DNA of 55,768 nucleotides from Blastococcus saxobsidens. GTDB taxonomy: Bacteria; Actinomycetota; Actinomycetes; Mycobacteriales; Geodermatophilaceae. The notes beneath the pieces were generated by a model. The model did not search any database. It was not told where the DNA came from and was given only the letters and a program-made list of their open reading frames with translations. This document shows, in pieces, positions 1 through 13,048 of the stretch (the first letter of the stretch is position 1; every line of letters starts with the position of its first letter). The stretch covers positions 1 to 55,768 of the forward strand of contig NZ_POQT01000030.1 of assembly GCF_002938435.1 (NCBI RefSeq). The letters are read 5' to 3'. Position numbers and translations under genes: made by a program.

Positions 1-271
1 CGGAGCCGCCCGGCAGCGCCTCGGCCGGGACGTCGCCGGCGACCCCGGCGCGCGGCAGCGGGGCGCCGGCCGCCGGGGCCGCGGATGCCTCGGGAGCGGC
101 GGAGCGAGTGGTGCCCGGCCGTGCCAGCGGGCCGGTCTCCGCCTCCCCGTGTTCCTCCAGCTCCAGGGCCGGAACCGCCCGGATGACGGCAGCGCCGACA
201 GGCTCTGCGGCGTCCTCGCCCTCCTGAGGAAGGGTCGACGCGGTCGTCTGGGCACCCGCCACTCCAGTCAC
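1..271 (-). CDS. N-terminal part of a minus-strand protein of unknown function (runs off the window)
   Basis: The minus strand is open from a GTG at 271 to the window edge, about 90 codons. The predicted segment is rich in Ala, Pro, Glu and Gly and looks like a disordered N-terminal tail; no domain is visible. A TANNNT box (TAACGT) lies 7 nt upstream of the GTG, as at other apparently leaderless starts in this window, and this is the main argument for the gene. Other in-frame starts are GTG 289 and GTG 262. The complementary plus frame is also open and shares the same third positions, so GC3 cannot decide between them. In other actinobacteria recN often precedes steA, but nothing here resembles the RecN C-terminus. 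Confidence 0.33.
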   Translation of the reverse strand, partial: MTGVAGAQTTASTLPQEGEDAAEPVGAAVIRAVPALELEEHGEAETGPLARPGTTRSAAPEASAAPAAGAPLPRAGVAGDVPAEALPGGS

Positions 272-278
272 GCGGGCA

Positions 279-284
279 ACGTTA
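279..284 (-). promoter_or_regulatory. -10 box of a possible leaderless promoter for the left-edge gene
   Basis: TAACGT reads on the minus strand 7 nt before the GTG at 271, so transcription would start on or next to the start codon. No convincing -35 is seen. Confidence 0.3.
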
Positions 285-437
285 GTCACGACTCGGTAAC
301 GGTGGCGCTGGACCGGTCGCGCGTACGACGCGGGCGTGTCGGCGACACAGTGGTGTCGGACACGGTGCGTGACCGGAAGGTCGCGGAGGCGCGTCGGAGG
401 ATCGACCGGAGGGCCATGCGTGGCAGCATGCAGTCCC

Positions 438-1625
438 ATGCGCATCGGCACCGTTCGCCGCGGCCGGGCACAGGATGCGGGGTCCGGTGTCTCGGGCACC
501 GCCCGGCTCGACCGCCGTACCAAGAACCTGACGAAGCGGCTGCGCCCCGGCGACATCGCCGTCATCGACCACGTCGACATCGACCGGGTCAGCGCCGACG
601 CCCTCGTGGGCTGCCGGATCGCCGCGGTCGTCAACGCCGCGCCCAGCATCTCCGGCCGCTATCCCAACCTCGGTCCCGAGATCCTCATCAACGCCGGCAT
701 CCCGCTGCTCGACGACGTGGGCAAGGACGTCTTCGCCAAGCTCAAGGAGGGCGCGCACGTCCGCCTCGACGGCGCCCAGCTGATCACCGAGGACGGCACC
801 GTCGTCGCCGAGGGCACGGTCCACGACGCGGACACGGTCGCCGCGGCCATGACCGAGGCCAAGGCGGGGCTCTCGGTGCAGCTCGAGGCGTTCGCCGCCA
901 ACACCATGGAGTACATGAAGCGGGAGCGCGCGCTCCTGCTCGACGGCGTCGGCGTCCCCGACGTCACGACCTCCATCGAGGGCCGGCATGCGCTCGTCGT
1001 CGTCCGCGGTTACGACTACAAGGAGGACCTGCACGCCCTCCGCCCCTACATCCGCGACTACCGGCCCGTCCTCATCGGGGTCGACGGGGGAGCGGACGCG
1101 CTGATCGAGGCCGGCTACCAGCCGGACATGATCGTCGGCGACATGGACTCCGTCAGCGACGACTCGCTGACCAGCGGCGCCGAGGTCGTCGTGCACGCCT
1201 ACGCCGACGGACGCGCGCCGGGCCTCGCCCGCGTGCAGGACCTCGGCGTGGACGCGATCACCTTCCCCGCCTCGGCGACCAGCGAGGACATCGCGATGCT
1301 GCTGGCCGACGAGAAGGGCGCCAAGCTCATCGTCGCCGTGGGCACCCACGCCACCCTCGTGGAGTTCCTCGACAAGGGCCGGGGCGGCATGGCCTCCACC
1401 TTCCTCACCCGGCTGCGCCTGGGCGGCAAGCTCGTCGACGCCAAGGGCGTCAGCCGGCTGTACCGCAGCCGGATCTCGACCGCAGCCCTCGTGGTCCTCG
1501 TCCTCGCCGCCTTCCTCGCGATCGGATCGGCGCTGGCCGTGTCCGCCGCCGGGCGCGTCTACCTGGACCTGCTGCTCGACCAATGGAACAGCTTCATGTT
1601 CTGGCTGGAGAACCTCCTTTCGTGA
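438..1625 (+). CDS. steA: SteA-like cytokinetic ring / septation protein
   Basis: This 395-residue protein belongs to the actinobacterial family represented by Rv1697 and corynebacterial SteA, which acts with SteB in cell separation at the division site. A conserved entry segment (residues about 35-80, with VVNAAPSISGRYPNLGP) is followed by a thiamine-pyrophosphokinase-like fold with GVDGGAD (214-220) and the DMIVGDMDS stretch (230-238). A single transmembrane helix lies near residues 347-372, leaving a short C-terminal tail. I chose the ATG at 438 because homologues begin about 35 residues before the RPGDIAV motif; the frame is open upstream to ATG 336 but that part does not look like protein. 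No clear ribosome binding site precedes 438, so the start is less sure than the gene. Its stop overlaps the steB start by 4 nt. Confidence 0.9.
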   Translation: MRIGTVRRGRAQDAGSGVSGTARLDRRTKNLTKRLRPGDIAVIDHVDIDRVSADALVGCRIAAVVNAAPSISGRYPNLGPEILINAGIPLLDDVGKDVFAKLKEGAHVRLDGAQLITEDGTVVAEGTVHDADTVAAAMTEAKAGLSVQLEAFAANTMEYMKRERALLLDGVGVPDVTTSIEGRHALVVVRGYDYKEDLHALRPYIRDYRPVLIGVDGGADALIEAGYQPDMIVGDMDSVSDDSLTSGAEVVVHAYADGRAPGLARVQDLGVDAITFPASATSEDIAMLLADEKGAKLIVAVGTHATLVEFLDKGRGGMASTFLTRLRLGGKLVDAKGVSRLYRSRISTAALVVLVLAAFLAIGSALAVSAAGRVYLDLLLDQWNSFMFWLENLLS

Positions 1626-2566
1626 TCGACTTCCGCTACCACCTGGTCTCGCTGATCGCCGTCTTCCTGGCGGTGGCGCTGGGCATCGTCATCGGGACGA
1701 CCCAGCTCAACCAGCCGATCCTCAACGACATCCGCAACCAGGTGACCGACCTGGAGCAGGACAAGCGCGCGCTGGAGGACCAGACCCAGGCACTGCAGAC
1801 CCAGGTGGACACGGCCAACTCCTTCCAGGACGAGGTTGCCCCCGCGCTGGTCCGGAACAGCCTCGAGGGCCGCTCCGTGCTGCTCGTCGCCACCGGCGAG
1901 GAGGTCGGCCCGGAGACGATCGAGGAGGTCACCGCGCTGGTCGCCGAGGCCGGCGGGTCGGTCAGCGGCGTCGTCCGGCTCACGCCCGGGTACACCGACC
2001 CCTCGTCGGAGGCCGGCCTGCAGAGCTACGTGACCGGCTCCGGCCTGCCCGCCGGCATCCAGCTGCCCGAGGACGGCGACGCGGGTGCGCTCGTGGCCGC
2101 CCTGCTGGCCCAGGTGCTCATGGTCCCGGCCGGCGGTGCCGCGCCGGATACCGCCGCGGCGTCCTCGGTCCTCGCGGGCCTGGTGTCGCTGGACGTGCTG
2201 AGCCAGGAGACCGCCGCGGTCGCGCCCGCCGACTTCGCCGTCGTGCTCACCTCCGGGGAGATCGACGGCGAGGACCCCGAGCGGCGCAACGCGGCCCTCG
2301 TCCAGCTGGTGACGGCCCTGGACACGACCGGCTCGGGTGCCGTGGTGGCCGGGAACGCCGCCTCCGCCGGCGACGCCGGCCTGGTCGGCGCGATCCGGGC
2401 CGACCCCGCACTCGCCGCGACCGTCTCGACGGTCGACAACATCGGCACCGCCGTCGGCCGGATCAGCGCGGTGCTGGCGCTGCCCCGCGAGGCGGAGGGC
2501 ACCTCGGGCAGCTACGGCACCGGGCAGGACACCCAGCCGGTGCCGCCGGTGCCCGCGGCGCCGTGA
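1622..2566 (+). CDS. steB: SteB / MctB-like membrane-anchored coiled-coil protein
   Basis: The 314-residue product starts at a GTG that overlaps the steA stop (GTGA), which implies translational coupling. It opens with the family signature IDFRYHLVSL, a membrane helix (about 7-27) and then a coiled coil (about 33-68), followed by an extracytoplasmic Ala/Gly/Val-rich domain. Databases often call this family copper transporter after mycobacterial MctB (Rv1698). The pairing with SteA supports the newer view of a SteA-SteB complex in septal peptidoglycan cleavage. The C-terminal tail is Pro/Gly-rich. Direct copper transport is not evident from the sequence: I see no Cys or Met-rich metal site. 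Confidence 0.88.
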   Translation: MIDFRYHLVSLIAVFLAVALGIVIGTTQLNQPILNDIRNQVTDLEQDKRALEDQTQALQTQVDTANSFQDEVAPALVRNSLEGRSVLLVATGEEVGPETIEEVTALVAEAGGSVSGVVRLTPGYTDPSSEAGLQSYVTGSGLPAGIQLPEDGDAGALVAALLAQVLMVPAGGAAPDTAAASSVLAGLVSLDVLSQETAAVAPADFAVVLTSGEIDGEDPERRNAALVQLVTALDTTGSGAVVAGNAASAGDAGLVGAIRADPALAATVSTVDNIGTAVGRISAVLALPREAEGTSGSYGTGQDTQPVPPVPAAP

Positions 2567-3420
2567 GCCCCTCGACGTCCGACGCCGGCCGGGCGCGTCT
2601 GCTGCTCGCCCTGACCGGTGCCGCCGCCGCGCGGGGCGCGCTGGCCGGCGTCACCGCGCTGGACCGCCGTCCGGCCGGTGCGCCGTGGCGGCGGACCAAC
2701 TACGCCAACCGGCCCGTCACCCTGCTCGGGGGCCCCGCCCTGGCCCTGTCCGCCACCGCCACCGCGGTGCTGGGCGCCCCCGCGGGCACCCGGGCGGCCG
2801 CCGCGGTCGTCGGAACGGTGTCCGGACTGGTCGGCGGCTACGACGACCTGGCCGGGGCACGGCCCGAACAGGCCCGGGACAAGGGCCTCGCCGGGCACCT
2901 GCGCGCCCTGCGCGAGGGCCGGGTGTCGGCGGGTACGGTGAAGGTGGCCGGGATCGGGACGGCGGCCGCCGTCGCCGCGGTGCTCACCCGCGGCCGCAGC
3001 CGCGGGGCCGGTGCCCTCGTCGACGGGGTGCTCACCACCGGGCTGGTGGCCGGCACGGCGAACCTGCTCAACCTGCTCGACCTCCGGCCCGGCCGGGCCG
3101 CGAAGGCCGGCGCCCTGGCCGCCGCGGCCGCCCTCGGCGGTCCTGCCGGGGCTCTCGTCGCCGGGCCGCTCGGTGCCACCGCCGCCGTGCTGCCCGCCGA
3201 CCTCGGCGAGCGGATCATGCTCGGCGACTGCGGGGCCAACGGCCTGGGTGCGCTGCTGGGACTCCGGCTGGCGGCGATGCCGGGGCGGGGTGCCCGGATC
3301 GGCGCGCTGGCCACGATCACCGGTCTGACGCTGGCCAGCGAGAAGGTGAGCTTCACGCGGGTCATCGAGGCCACGCCGGGTCTCCGGGAACTGGACCGGC
3401 TCGGCCGCCTGCCCACGTGA
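2563..3420 (+). CDS. WecA/MraY-like polyprenyl-phosphate glycosyl-1-phosphate transferase homologue (divergent)
   Basis: The protein has 285 residues and starts at a GTG overlapping the steB stop by 4 nt. It is strongly hydrophobic with many Ala/Gly/Leu membrane segments. Features of the MraY/WecA superfamily can be traced: an Asp pair at 94-95 (GGYDDLAG), a Lys in DKGL (about 107), NLLDLRPGR (170-178) where the family has its Asn/Asp loop, and LGDCGANGLGALLG (220-233), matching the family GD-x-G motif. Such enzymes join a sugar-phosphate to a lipid carrier at the cytoplasmic face. The protein is shorter and more diverged than true MraY, so the substrate is unknown and activity is an inference. 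Its stop codon is the first part of a structured repeat (3417-3452). Confidence 0.68.
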   Translation: MSPSTSDAGRARLLLALTGAAAARGALAGVTALDRRPAGAPWRRTNYANRPVTLLGGPALALSATATAVLGAPAGTRAAAAVVGTVSGLVGGYDDLAGARPEQARDKGLAGHLRALREGRVSAGTVKVAGIGTAAAVAAVLTRGRSRGAGALVDGVLTTGLVAGTANLLNLLDLRPGRAAKAGALAAAAALGGPAGALVAGPLGATAAVLPADLGERIMLGDCGANGLGALLGLRLAAMPGRGARIGALATITGLTLASEKVSFTRVIEATPGLRELDRLGRLPT

Positions 3421-3452
3421 GCGAGCTCGCGAGCTCACGAGGGGGCGCAGCG
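3417..3452 (+). repeat. Stop-codon-overlapping structured repeat, copy 1
   Basis: The element begins with GTGA, of which TGA is the stop of the upstream gene. It has arms GTGAGC (3417-3422) and GCTCAC (3433-3438) around a 10-nt middle, GAGCTCGCGA, then 4 nt and GGGCGCAGCG (3443-3452). A second copy lies at 15111-15146 with the same spacing; 29 of 36 positions agree, and one arm pair differs by a compensatory change (G-C here, T-A there). Its role is unknown; mRNA end processing or a REP-like repeat are possible. Confidence 0.65.
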
Positions 3453-3517
3453 GCGCCGCCGACGCGGTCGACGGGCCGGTGGCACCTCCCGCTCGCGGGG
3501 GACAGGGAGGCGGGCCG

Positions 3518-5146
3518 GTGAGCGCGGGGCAGGTGGCTCGCGGGGTGGCCGGGGCCGCGGCGCTGATCGCCGTGCTCACGGTCGTGGCCCGCCTCGCCGG
3601 GTTCGGCCGGACCCTGGTCTTCACCAACACCGTCGGCGCCGACAGCACCGGCGACACCTACCTGGCCGCGAACAACGTCCCGAACATCGTGTTCGAGGTG
3701 GTCGCCGGCGGGGCGCTGGCCAGCCTCGTGGTGCCCATGCTGGCGGGCGGGATCGCCGCCGGTGACCGCGAGCAGGTGCGCCGGACCGCGTCGGCACTGC
3801 TGGGCTGGACCCTCCTGCTGCTCGTCCCGCTCGCGGTGCTCGTCGCGTTCTTCGCCGAGCCGATCGCCCGCCTCCTCCTCGGCGGTGGGAGCTCCTCGGC
3901 CGAGGTGCAGCTGGCCAGCCGCTTCCTGCTGGTGTTCGCCCCGCAGGTGGTGCTCTACGGCATCGGCATCGTGCTCACCGGTGTCCTGCAGGCGCACCGG
4001 CGCTTCGCCGGACCGGCCCTGGCGCCCCTGCTGTCCAGCCTCGTCGTCGCCGGGGCCTACCTGGTCTTCGCCGGGATGGGCGGCGCCCGCAGCGCGGCGG
4101 ACCTCTCCACGCCCGCCGAGCTGGTGCTCGGGGTCGGGACGACGCTCGGCGTGGCGGGGCTCAGCCTGAGCCTGCTCGTGCCGATGCGGGGCCTGCGGCT
4201 CGGCCTGCGGCCCGCGCTGCGCTTCCCGGTCGGTGCCGCGCCCCGCGTCCGCCGGCTGGCCGTGGCCGGGGTGCTCACCCTCGCCGGCCAGCAGCTCGTC
4301 GCGGCCGTCGCCATCCGGCTGGCCAACGACGGTGCCCCGGACGGCACGCAGGTCGTCTACGCGGCCGGCCTCACCGTCTTCCTGCTGCCCTGGGCGGCCC
4401 TGGCCGTGCCGCTGGCCACCTCGGCGTACCCGGGGCTCGCCGAGCGCGCCGACAGCGGCGACGAGATCGGCTTCCGCCGCGCGCTCGCCCCGGTCGCCGT
4501 CCTGACCGTGGTCGCCTCGGCCGTCGCCGCCGCGGCCGTCGCGGCCGCGGCCGGACCACTGGCCCGGGTGTTCCTCGGCGGCGAGGCGGCGGCCCAGGTC
4601 TCCGCCCTGCGCGACACGATCGTCGCCTTCGCCCCGGGGCTGGTCGGCTACGGGCTGGTGGCCCTGCTGACCCGCGCGCTGTACGCCCGGGGCCTGTGGC
4701 GGTCGCCGACCGCGTGCGTGCTGGGCGGCTGGCTGCTCGCCGTCGCCGCGGACGTCGTGCTGGCCCGTGCGCTCCCCGTCGAGGACCGTGCGCTCGCGCT
4801 GGCCCTCGGGCACACCCTCGGCGTCACCGTGGCGGGTCTGGGCCTGCTGGTCGTGGTCGCGCGCGTGGCCGGTGGGGCGGCGCTGCGCGGCCTGGCGTGG
4901 ACCGGCCCCGCGGCGCTCCTGGCGGCCGGCCTCGGCGCGGCCACCGGGCTCTGGGTGGCCCGGGCCCTGGACGCCGATCCGGTGCCGGACGGCCCGCTGA
5001 TCGGCACGCTGGCCGCCGGGGTCGCCGCCGGAGGCACCGTGCTCGTCGTCGCCGCGGCGGTCATGATGGGCACGGCGCGCGTCCCGCTGACGCAGGCGCT
5101 GCGGGAACTGCGATCGCCGGAGGAGCGGGAGGTGCGCGGTGGCTGA
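3518..5146 (+). CDS. murJ: MurJ/MviN-family lipid-linked glycan flippase
   Basis: This 542-residue integral membrane protein of the MOP superfamily has about 14 helices and the N-terminal MviN pattern (GFGRTLVFTNTVGA, then AANNVPNIVFEVVAGGALAS). MurJ moves lipid II, and relatives move other undecaprenyl-linked glycans, to the outer face. I chose GTG 3518 because GGGAGG lies 7 nt upstream; an in-frame GTG at 3479 lacks a site. It follows the WecA/MraY-like gene after the structured repeat and overlaps the next glycosyltransferase gene by 8 nt. It differs from the usual actinobacterial MurJ neighbourhood near trxB/oriC, so it may be a second paralogue serving a different polymer; this is inference. 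Confidence 0.85.
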   Translation: MSAGQVARGVAGAAALIAVLTVVARLAGFGRTLVFTNTVGADSTGDTYLAANNVPNIVFEVVAGGALASLVVPMLAGGIAAGDREQVRRTASALLGWTLLLLVPLAVLVAFFAEPIARLLLGGGSSSAEVQLASRFLLVFAPQVVLYGIGIVLTGVLQAHRRFAGPALAPLLSSLVVAGAYLVFAGMGGARSAADLSTPAELVLGVGTTLGVAGLSLSLLVPMRGLRLGLRPALRFPVGAAPRVRRLAVAGVLTLAGQQLVAAVAIRLANDGAPDGTQVVYAAGLTVFLLPWAALAVPLATSAYPGLAERADSGDEIGFRRALAPVAVLTVVASAVAAAAVAAAAGPLARVFLGGEAAAQVSALRDTIVAFAPGLVGYGLVALLTRALYARGLWRSPTACVLGGWLLAVAADVVLARALPVEDRALALALGHTLGVTVAGLGLLVVVARVAGGAALRGLAWTGPAALLAAGLGAATGLWVARALDADPVPDGPLIGTLAAGVAAGGTVLVVAAAVMMGTARVPLTQALRELRSPEEREVRGG

Positions 5147-6280
5147 GCGTCCGCTGCTCGACCGCCGGATCACCGAGGTGCTCGCCACCAGCACCGGTGG
5201 CGTGGGCACCCACGTGCGTTCGGTCCTGCCCTCGCTGGTGGCCGCCGGCGCGGAGGTGACCGTCGCCGGTCCACGGGCCACGGACGAGCTGTTCGCCTTC
5301 TCCGCGAGCGGAGCGCGGTTCACCCCGGTGGAGATCTCCACCGGACTCTCTCCCGCCGCCGACGCCCGGGCCGCCGGTGCCCTCCGCCGCGTCCTCGCCG
5401 GCACCGAGCTGGTGCACGCCCACGGGCTGCGGGCCGGCCTGGTGACCGCCGCCGCCCGGCGCCTGGCCGGCGTCGACGTCCGGTCGGTCCTCACCCTGCA
5501 CAACGCCCTCCAGGACGGCGGAGGGCTGCGCCGCCGGGTGCTGGAGCAGCTCGAGCGCGTCACCGTACGGGCGGCCGACGTCGTCCTCGCGGCGTCGTCC
5601 GACCTGGCCGAGAACGCCCGGCGCCTCGGTGCCCGGGACGTCCGGCTCGCACCGGTCTCCGCGCCGCCGCTGCCGCCCGCGACCCGCACCCGCACGGAGG
5701 TGCGCGAGGAGCTCGGCATCGTCGACGACCGCGCGCTGGTCGTGGCCGTGGGCCGGCTGCACCCGCAGAAGGGCTACGACGTCCTGCTGGAGGCCGTCGC
5801 CCGGTGGTCGGTCGACCCCCGGGTGCGGCCCGCTCCACTGGTCGTCGTCGCGGGCGACGGGCCGTCGCACGACGAGCTGGCCACCCGGGTCCAGCGCGAG
5901 CTGCTGCCCGTGACCCTGCTCGGCCGCCGTGACGACGTCGCCGACCTGCTGGGCGCCGCTGACCTGTGCGTGCTGCCCTCGCGCTGGGAGGCGCGCTCGC
6001 TCACCGCCCAGGAGGCTCTGCGTGCGGGCACCCCCCTGGTGGCCACCCGCGTCGGCGGGCTGCCCGAACTGCTCGGCGACGCCGCCGAGCTCGTCCCGGC
6101 CGGGGACGCCGTGGCGCTCGCCGAGGCGGTCGTCCGCGTGCTCTGCGACAGCGCCCACGCCGCCGAGCTCGCCGAGGCGGGGCTGCGGCAGGCCGCGACC
6201 TGGCCCGACGAGGAGGCCACGGCCGCCCAGCTGGCCGAGCTCTACCGCGAGCTGCTCGAGGCGCCCGCCCGGCCGCGCCG

Positions 6281-6284
<4 letters not shown>
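5139..6284 (+). CDS. GT4 family glycosyltransferase
   Basis: The 381-residue product has a GT-B fold with two Rossmann domains. The C-terminal half has the retaining GT4 signature: LHPQKGYDVLLEAV for the linker, LLGRRDDVADLLGAAD, and an E-x7-E motif in EARSLTAQE followed by TRVGGLPELL. It should transfer a nucleotide-activated sugar, probably to a lipid-linked acceptor given its neighbours. The GTG at 5139 has GGGAGG 6 nt upstream and lies inside the end of murJ; the stop overlaps the next start (ATGA). There is no membrane anchor, so it would be cytosolic or peripherally membrane-bound. The sugar donor cannot be read from the sequence. Confidence 0.85.
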
Positions 6285-10363
<4,079 letters not shown>

Positions 10364-10364
<1 letters not shown>

Positions 10365-10963
10365 TGCCGCAGCAGGCACCCGCGCACGAGTACCGCGTGC
10401 TGGCCAGCGAGACGGTCTTCGAGGGGCCGATCATCTCGCTGCAGCGGGACACCGTGGCGATGCCCGGGGGAGGGGACAGCGTCCGTGACCTCGTCCGCCA
10501 CCCCGGCGCGGTCGCGGTCGTGGCCGTCGACGACGAGGACCGCGTGGTCCTCCTGCGCCAGTACCGGCACCCGCTGGGCGCCTACCTGTGGGAGTTGCCG
10601 GCCGGCCTGCGCGACTCCGACGGCGAGCCCCCGCTGGAGACGGCGAAGCGCGAGCTGGCCGAGGAGGTCGAGCTCGCCGCCGGCCGCTGGTCGCTGCTGA
10701 CCACGCACTACAGCAGCCCGGGCTTCTGCGACGAGATGGTGCTGGTCTACCTCGCCGAGGACCTGTCCCCGGTGGCCCGGCCCCACGGCTTCACCGTGCA
10801 GCACGAGGAGCTCGACCTCACCGTCGAGCGGGTTCCGCTGGCCGACGCCGTCCAGCGGGTCTTCGACGGCGACATCCGCAACGCCGCCGCCGTCGTCGGT
10901 CTGCTGGCCGCCGCGCAGGCCCGGGCCACCCGGCCGCGGCTGCGCCCGGTCGACGCCTCCTGA
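10364..10963 (+). CDS. NUDIX hydrolase, ADP-ribose pyrophosphatase type
   Basis: The 199-residue protein matches the pyrG-linked NUDIX enzyme of actinobacteria (Rv1700 type), which splits ADP-ribose to AMP and ribose 5-phosphate. The NUDIX helix reads GEPPLETAKRELAEEVEL, with the metal-binding RELxEE core intact. The Gly that normally follows in EExG is Glu here. An N-terminal beta-rich domain (VFEGPIISLQRDTV) and the SPGFCDE loop fit the dimeric ADPRase subfamily. The ATG at 10364 shares one base with the pyrG stop, so the two are coupled. A perfect 11-bp hairpin at 11020-11051 follows. Confidence 0.88.
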
Positions 10964-11019
10964 TCGCCCTCCCTGCCCCGTGCGGGCGAGCGCCCGGGCA
11001 GGTTCGGCCGCACGGGCTG

Positions 11020-11051
11020 ACGTGCAGCCGTGCCCTGGCGCGGCTGCACGT
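11020..11051. terminator. Hairpin between convergent genes, candidate bidirectional terminator
   Basis: ACGTGCAGCCG (11020-11030) and CGGCTGCACGT (11041-11051) form a perfect 11-bp stem with a 10-nt loop. It lies between the convergent NUDIX and membrane-protein genes. There is no T-tract, which is usual in high-GC actinobacteria. Confidence 0.6.
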
Positions 11052-11074
11052 CCGGTGACGCGGGTGGACCCGCC

Positions 11075-11701
11075 TCAGCGCGGGCCCTCCGGGTCCTGGG
11101 GCGGCAGCCGCAGCCCCAGGCGGGCGAGCTCGAGCGCGGCCAGGGCGCGCACCGCGGACGGGTCGCCGCGCCGCCAGGCTGCGCCGGTGCCGTCCGGGAG
11201 GGTGGCCAGCCGCGGCAGCGGAGCGGTGGCCAGCGCGCGCGCCGCGAGGACGTCGAGGTCGGCGCGGGCGGCCAGCAGCTGCCGCACCGCCCCGGCCTCC
11301 AGCGCGTAGCGCAGCCGCCAGGGCAGCCAGCGGGAGAGCAGCCAGCCCACGGGCAGCAGCACCAGGACGACCGCCAGCACGAGGGCCAGGGTGTCCACCG
11401 CCTCCTGCGCCGACCGCCCGGCGCCGGTGACCGAGCCGCCGGCGCCGGCCAGCGCCTCGAACGGGGCGGCGAGGTCGTCGCCCACGACCGGTACGTCCTC
11501 GGCCGCCGACGCGGCGGACCCCATCGAGCCCTGCACCGACCGCCCCAGGTCCTCCACCGCCCGCCCCGGCTCGGCGAGGACGAGCACGGCACCGTGCACG
11601 ATGCGGGCGACCAGGACCCACAGCACGGTCCAGAGCAGCACGCCGGCATCGGCCGCCACCTGGCGGCCGCGCAGCGCGGGGTGCTCGGCGTAGAAGCGCA
11701 T
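11075..11701 (-). CDS. Conserved membrane protein of unknown function
   Basis: The 208-residue product starts at an ATG with GGAGGA 8 nt upstream. It begins [14 protein letters not shown], followed by a hydrophobic helix (about 18-40, with [10 protein letters not shown]), an Ala/Gly/Ser-rich extracytoplasmic loop, and a second helix pair region (about 105-125, [18 protein letters not shown]). The Ala/Leu/Arg-rich C-terminal part is probably cytosolic. I do not recognise a function; short proteins of this layout are common in actinobacteria. It is transcribed alone, convergent with the NUDIX gene and divergent from ald. Confidence 0.65.
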   Translation of the reverse strand: MRFYAEHPALRGRQVAADAGVLLWTVLWVLVARIVHGAVLVLAEPGRAVEDLGRSVQGSMGSAASAAEDVPVVGDDLAAPFEALAGAGGSVTGAGRSAQEAVDTLALVLAVVLVLLPVGWLLSRWLPWRLRYALEAGAVRQLLAARADLDVLAARALATAPLPRLATLPDGTGAAWRRGDPSAVRALAALELARLGLRLPPQDPEGPR

Positions 11702-11820
11702 CCAGGGGTCCTCCGGGGAACGGGACGGGGCGGGCCCCCGTCATCGTCGGCCAGCGCGACCGGTCCGGCAGTCCGGGCACCCGCCGGGGGCCGTCGACCC
11801 GCACGTGCGCGGGCCTCAGC

Positions 11821-11836
11821 GTGTCGCATGCCACAC
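11821..11836. promoter_or_regulatory. Near-palindrome upstream of ald, possible operator
   Basis: GTGTCGCATGCCACAC is symmetric at 14 of 16 positions around GCATGC. It lies in the 231-nt divergent region between the membrane protein and ald. Alanine dehydrogenase genes are often controlled by Lrp-type regulators, but assigning this site to one is inference. Confidence 0.3.
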
Positions 11837-11932
11837 TCCGGCCGAGGCGTGCCCGGACCGGGTGCGTCCACGATGCGGTGGGAAGGCCGTCGTCACCCTC
11901 GACGCGCCGGATGCCGGACCAGGAGGCAGTCG

Positions 11933-13048
11933 ATGCGGGTCGGGGTTCCCCGAGAGGTCAAGAACCGGGAGTACCGGGTGGCGCTCACGCCGGCCGGGGT
12001 GACCGAGCTGACGAGGGCCGGGCACCAGGTGCTCGTCGAGCAGGGGGCGGGGGAGGGGTCCTCGATCCCCGACGAGGACTTCGTGGCCGCCGGCGCGCGC
12101 ATCCTCGCCTCCGCCGACGACGTCTGGGCCGACGCCGACCTGCTGCTCAAGGTCAAGGAGCCCGTCGCCGAGGAGTACGGCCGGCTGCGTGCCGGCCAGA
12201 CCCTCTTCACCTATCTCCACCTCGCCGCGTCCCGGGAGTGCACCGACGCCCTGGTCGCCTCCGGGACGACCGCCATCGCCTACGAGACGGTCCAGACCGC
12301 CGACGGCGCCCTGCCGCTGCTCGCCCCGATGTCGGAGGTCGCCGGTCGCATGGCACCGCAGGTCGGGGCGCACTGCCTCGAGCGCGCGCACGGCGGCCGA
12401 GGGGTCCTGCTCGGCGGGGTCTCCGGGGTCTACGCGGCCAAGGTGGTGGTCATCGGCGCCGGTGTGTCCGGCATGAACGCCGCGGCCATCGCGCTGGGCA
12501 TGCAGGCCGAGGTCGTCGTCCTCGACCGGGACATCGACAAGCTGCGGTCCGCCGACCGGATCTACCAGGGCCACCTGCAGACCGTGGCCTCCAACGCCTA
12601 CGAGGTCGAGCGCGCGGTCCTGGACGCAGACCTGGTCATCGGCGCGGTCCTGGTTCCCGGCGCCAAGGCGCCCACGCTGGTCAGCAACGAGCTGGTCGCC
12701 CGTATGAAGCCGGGCTCGGTGCTGGTCGACATCGCCGTGGACCAGGGCGGTTGCTTCGAGGACACCCGGCCGACCACGCACGACGAGCCCACCTTCCGCG
12801 TGCACGAGTCGGTGTTCTACTGCGTGGCCAACATGCCCGGCGCCGTCCCGAACACCTCCACCCATGCGCTCACCAACGTGACGCTCCCGTACGTGATGGC
12901 CCTGGCCGGGCACGGCACCGTGGCGGCCGTCGGCCACAATCGGGCCCTGGCCCACGGCGTCAACGTCGTCGACGGGCACGTCGTCCTCCCGGAGGTCGCC
13001 GAGGCCCACGGCATGGAGGCCGTTCCGCTGGAGGAGGTGCTGACCTGA
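11933..13048 (+). CDS. ald: Alanine dehydrogenase
   Basis: Ald (EC 1.4.1.1) reversibly deaminates L-alanine to pyruvate with NAD. The 371-residue length is typical of the family. The N-terminus [20 protein letters not shown] is the family signature. The known active-site residues fall at the usual places: Lys75 in LLKVKEP and His96 in TYLHLA. The NAD-binding motif [12 protein letters not shown] follows at about residue 175. The ATG at 11933 has AGGAGG 6 nt upstream. The last codons contain a GGAGGAGG that probably serves xerD, whose CTG start overlaps the stop. In mycobacteria ald is not at this locus, so its place between NUDIX and xerD is specific to this lineage. Confidence 0.96.
   Translation: MRVGVPREVKNREYRVALTPAGVTELTRAGHQVLVEQGAGEGSSIPDEDFVAAGARILASADDVWADADLLLKVKEPVAEEYGRLRAGQTLFTYLHLAASRECTDALVASGTTAIAYETVQTADGALPLLAPMSEVAGRMAPQVGAHCLERAHGGRGVLLGGVSGVYAAKVVVIGAGVSGMNAAAIALGMQAEVVVLDRDIDKLRSADRIYQGHLQTVASNAYEVERAVLDADLVIGAVLVPGAKAPTLVSNELVARMKPGSVLVDIAVDQGGCFEDTRPTTHDEPTFRVHESVFYCVANMPGAVPNTSTHALTNVTLPYVMALAGHGTVAAVGHNRALAHGVNVVDGHVVLPEVAEAHGMEAVPLEEVLT

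Noticed and set aside
1-228. C-terminal end of recN on the plus strand
   Set aside because: The plus frame that ends at 226-228 is Ser/Ala/Pro/Gly-rich and does not resemble the RecN ATPase end, although synteny would predict recN here.
149-2566. An 805-codon plus-strand frame running through steA into steB
   Set aside because: Its first 490 codons are Arg/Pro-rich antisense-like sequence in the wrong frame of steA; only the part from 1622 is real (steB).
3362-5719. A 785-codon minus-strand frame opposite murJ
   Set aside because: It covers a clear 14-helix flippase on the plus strand and has no protein-like features.
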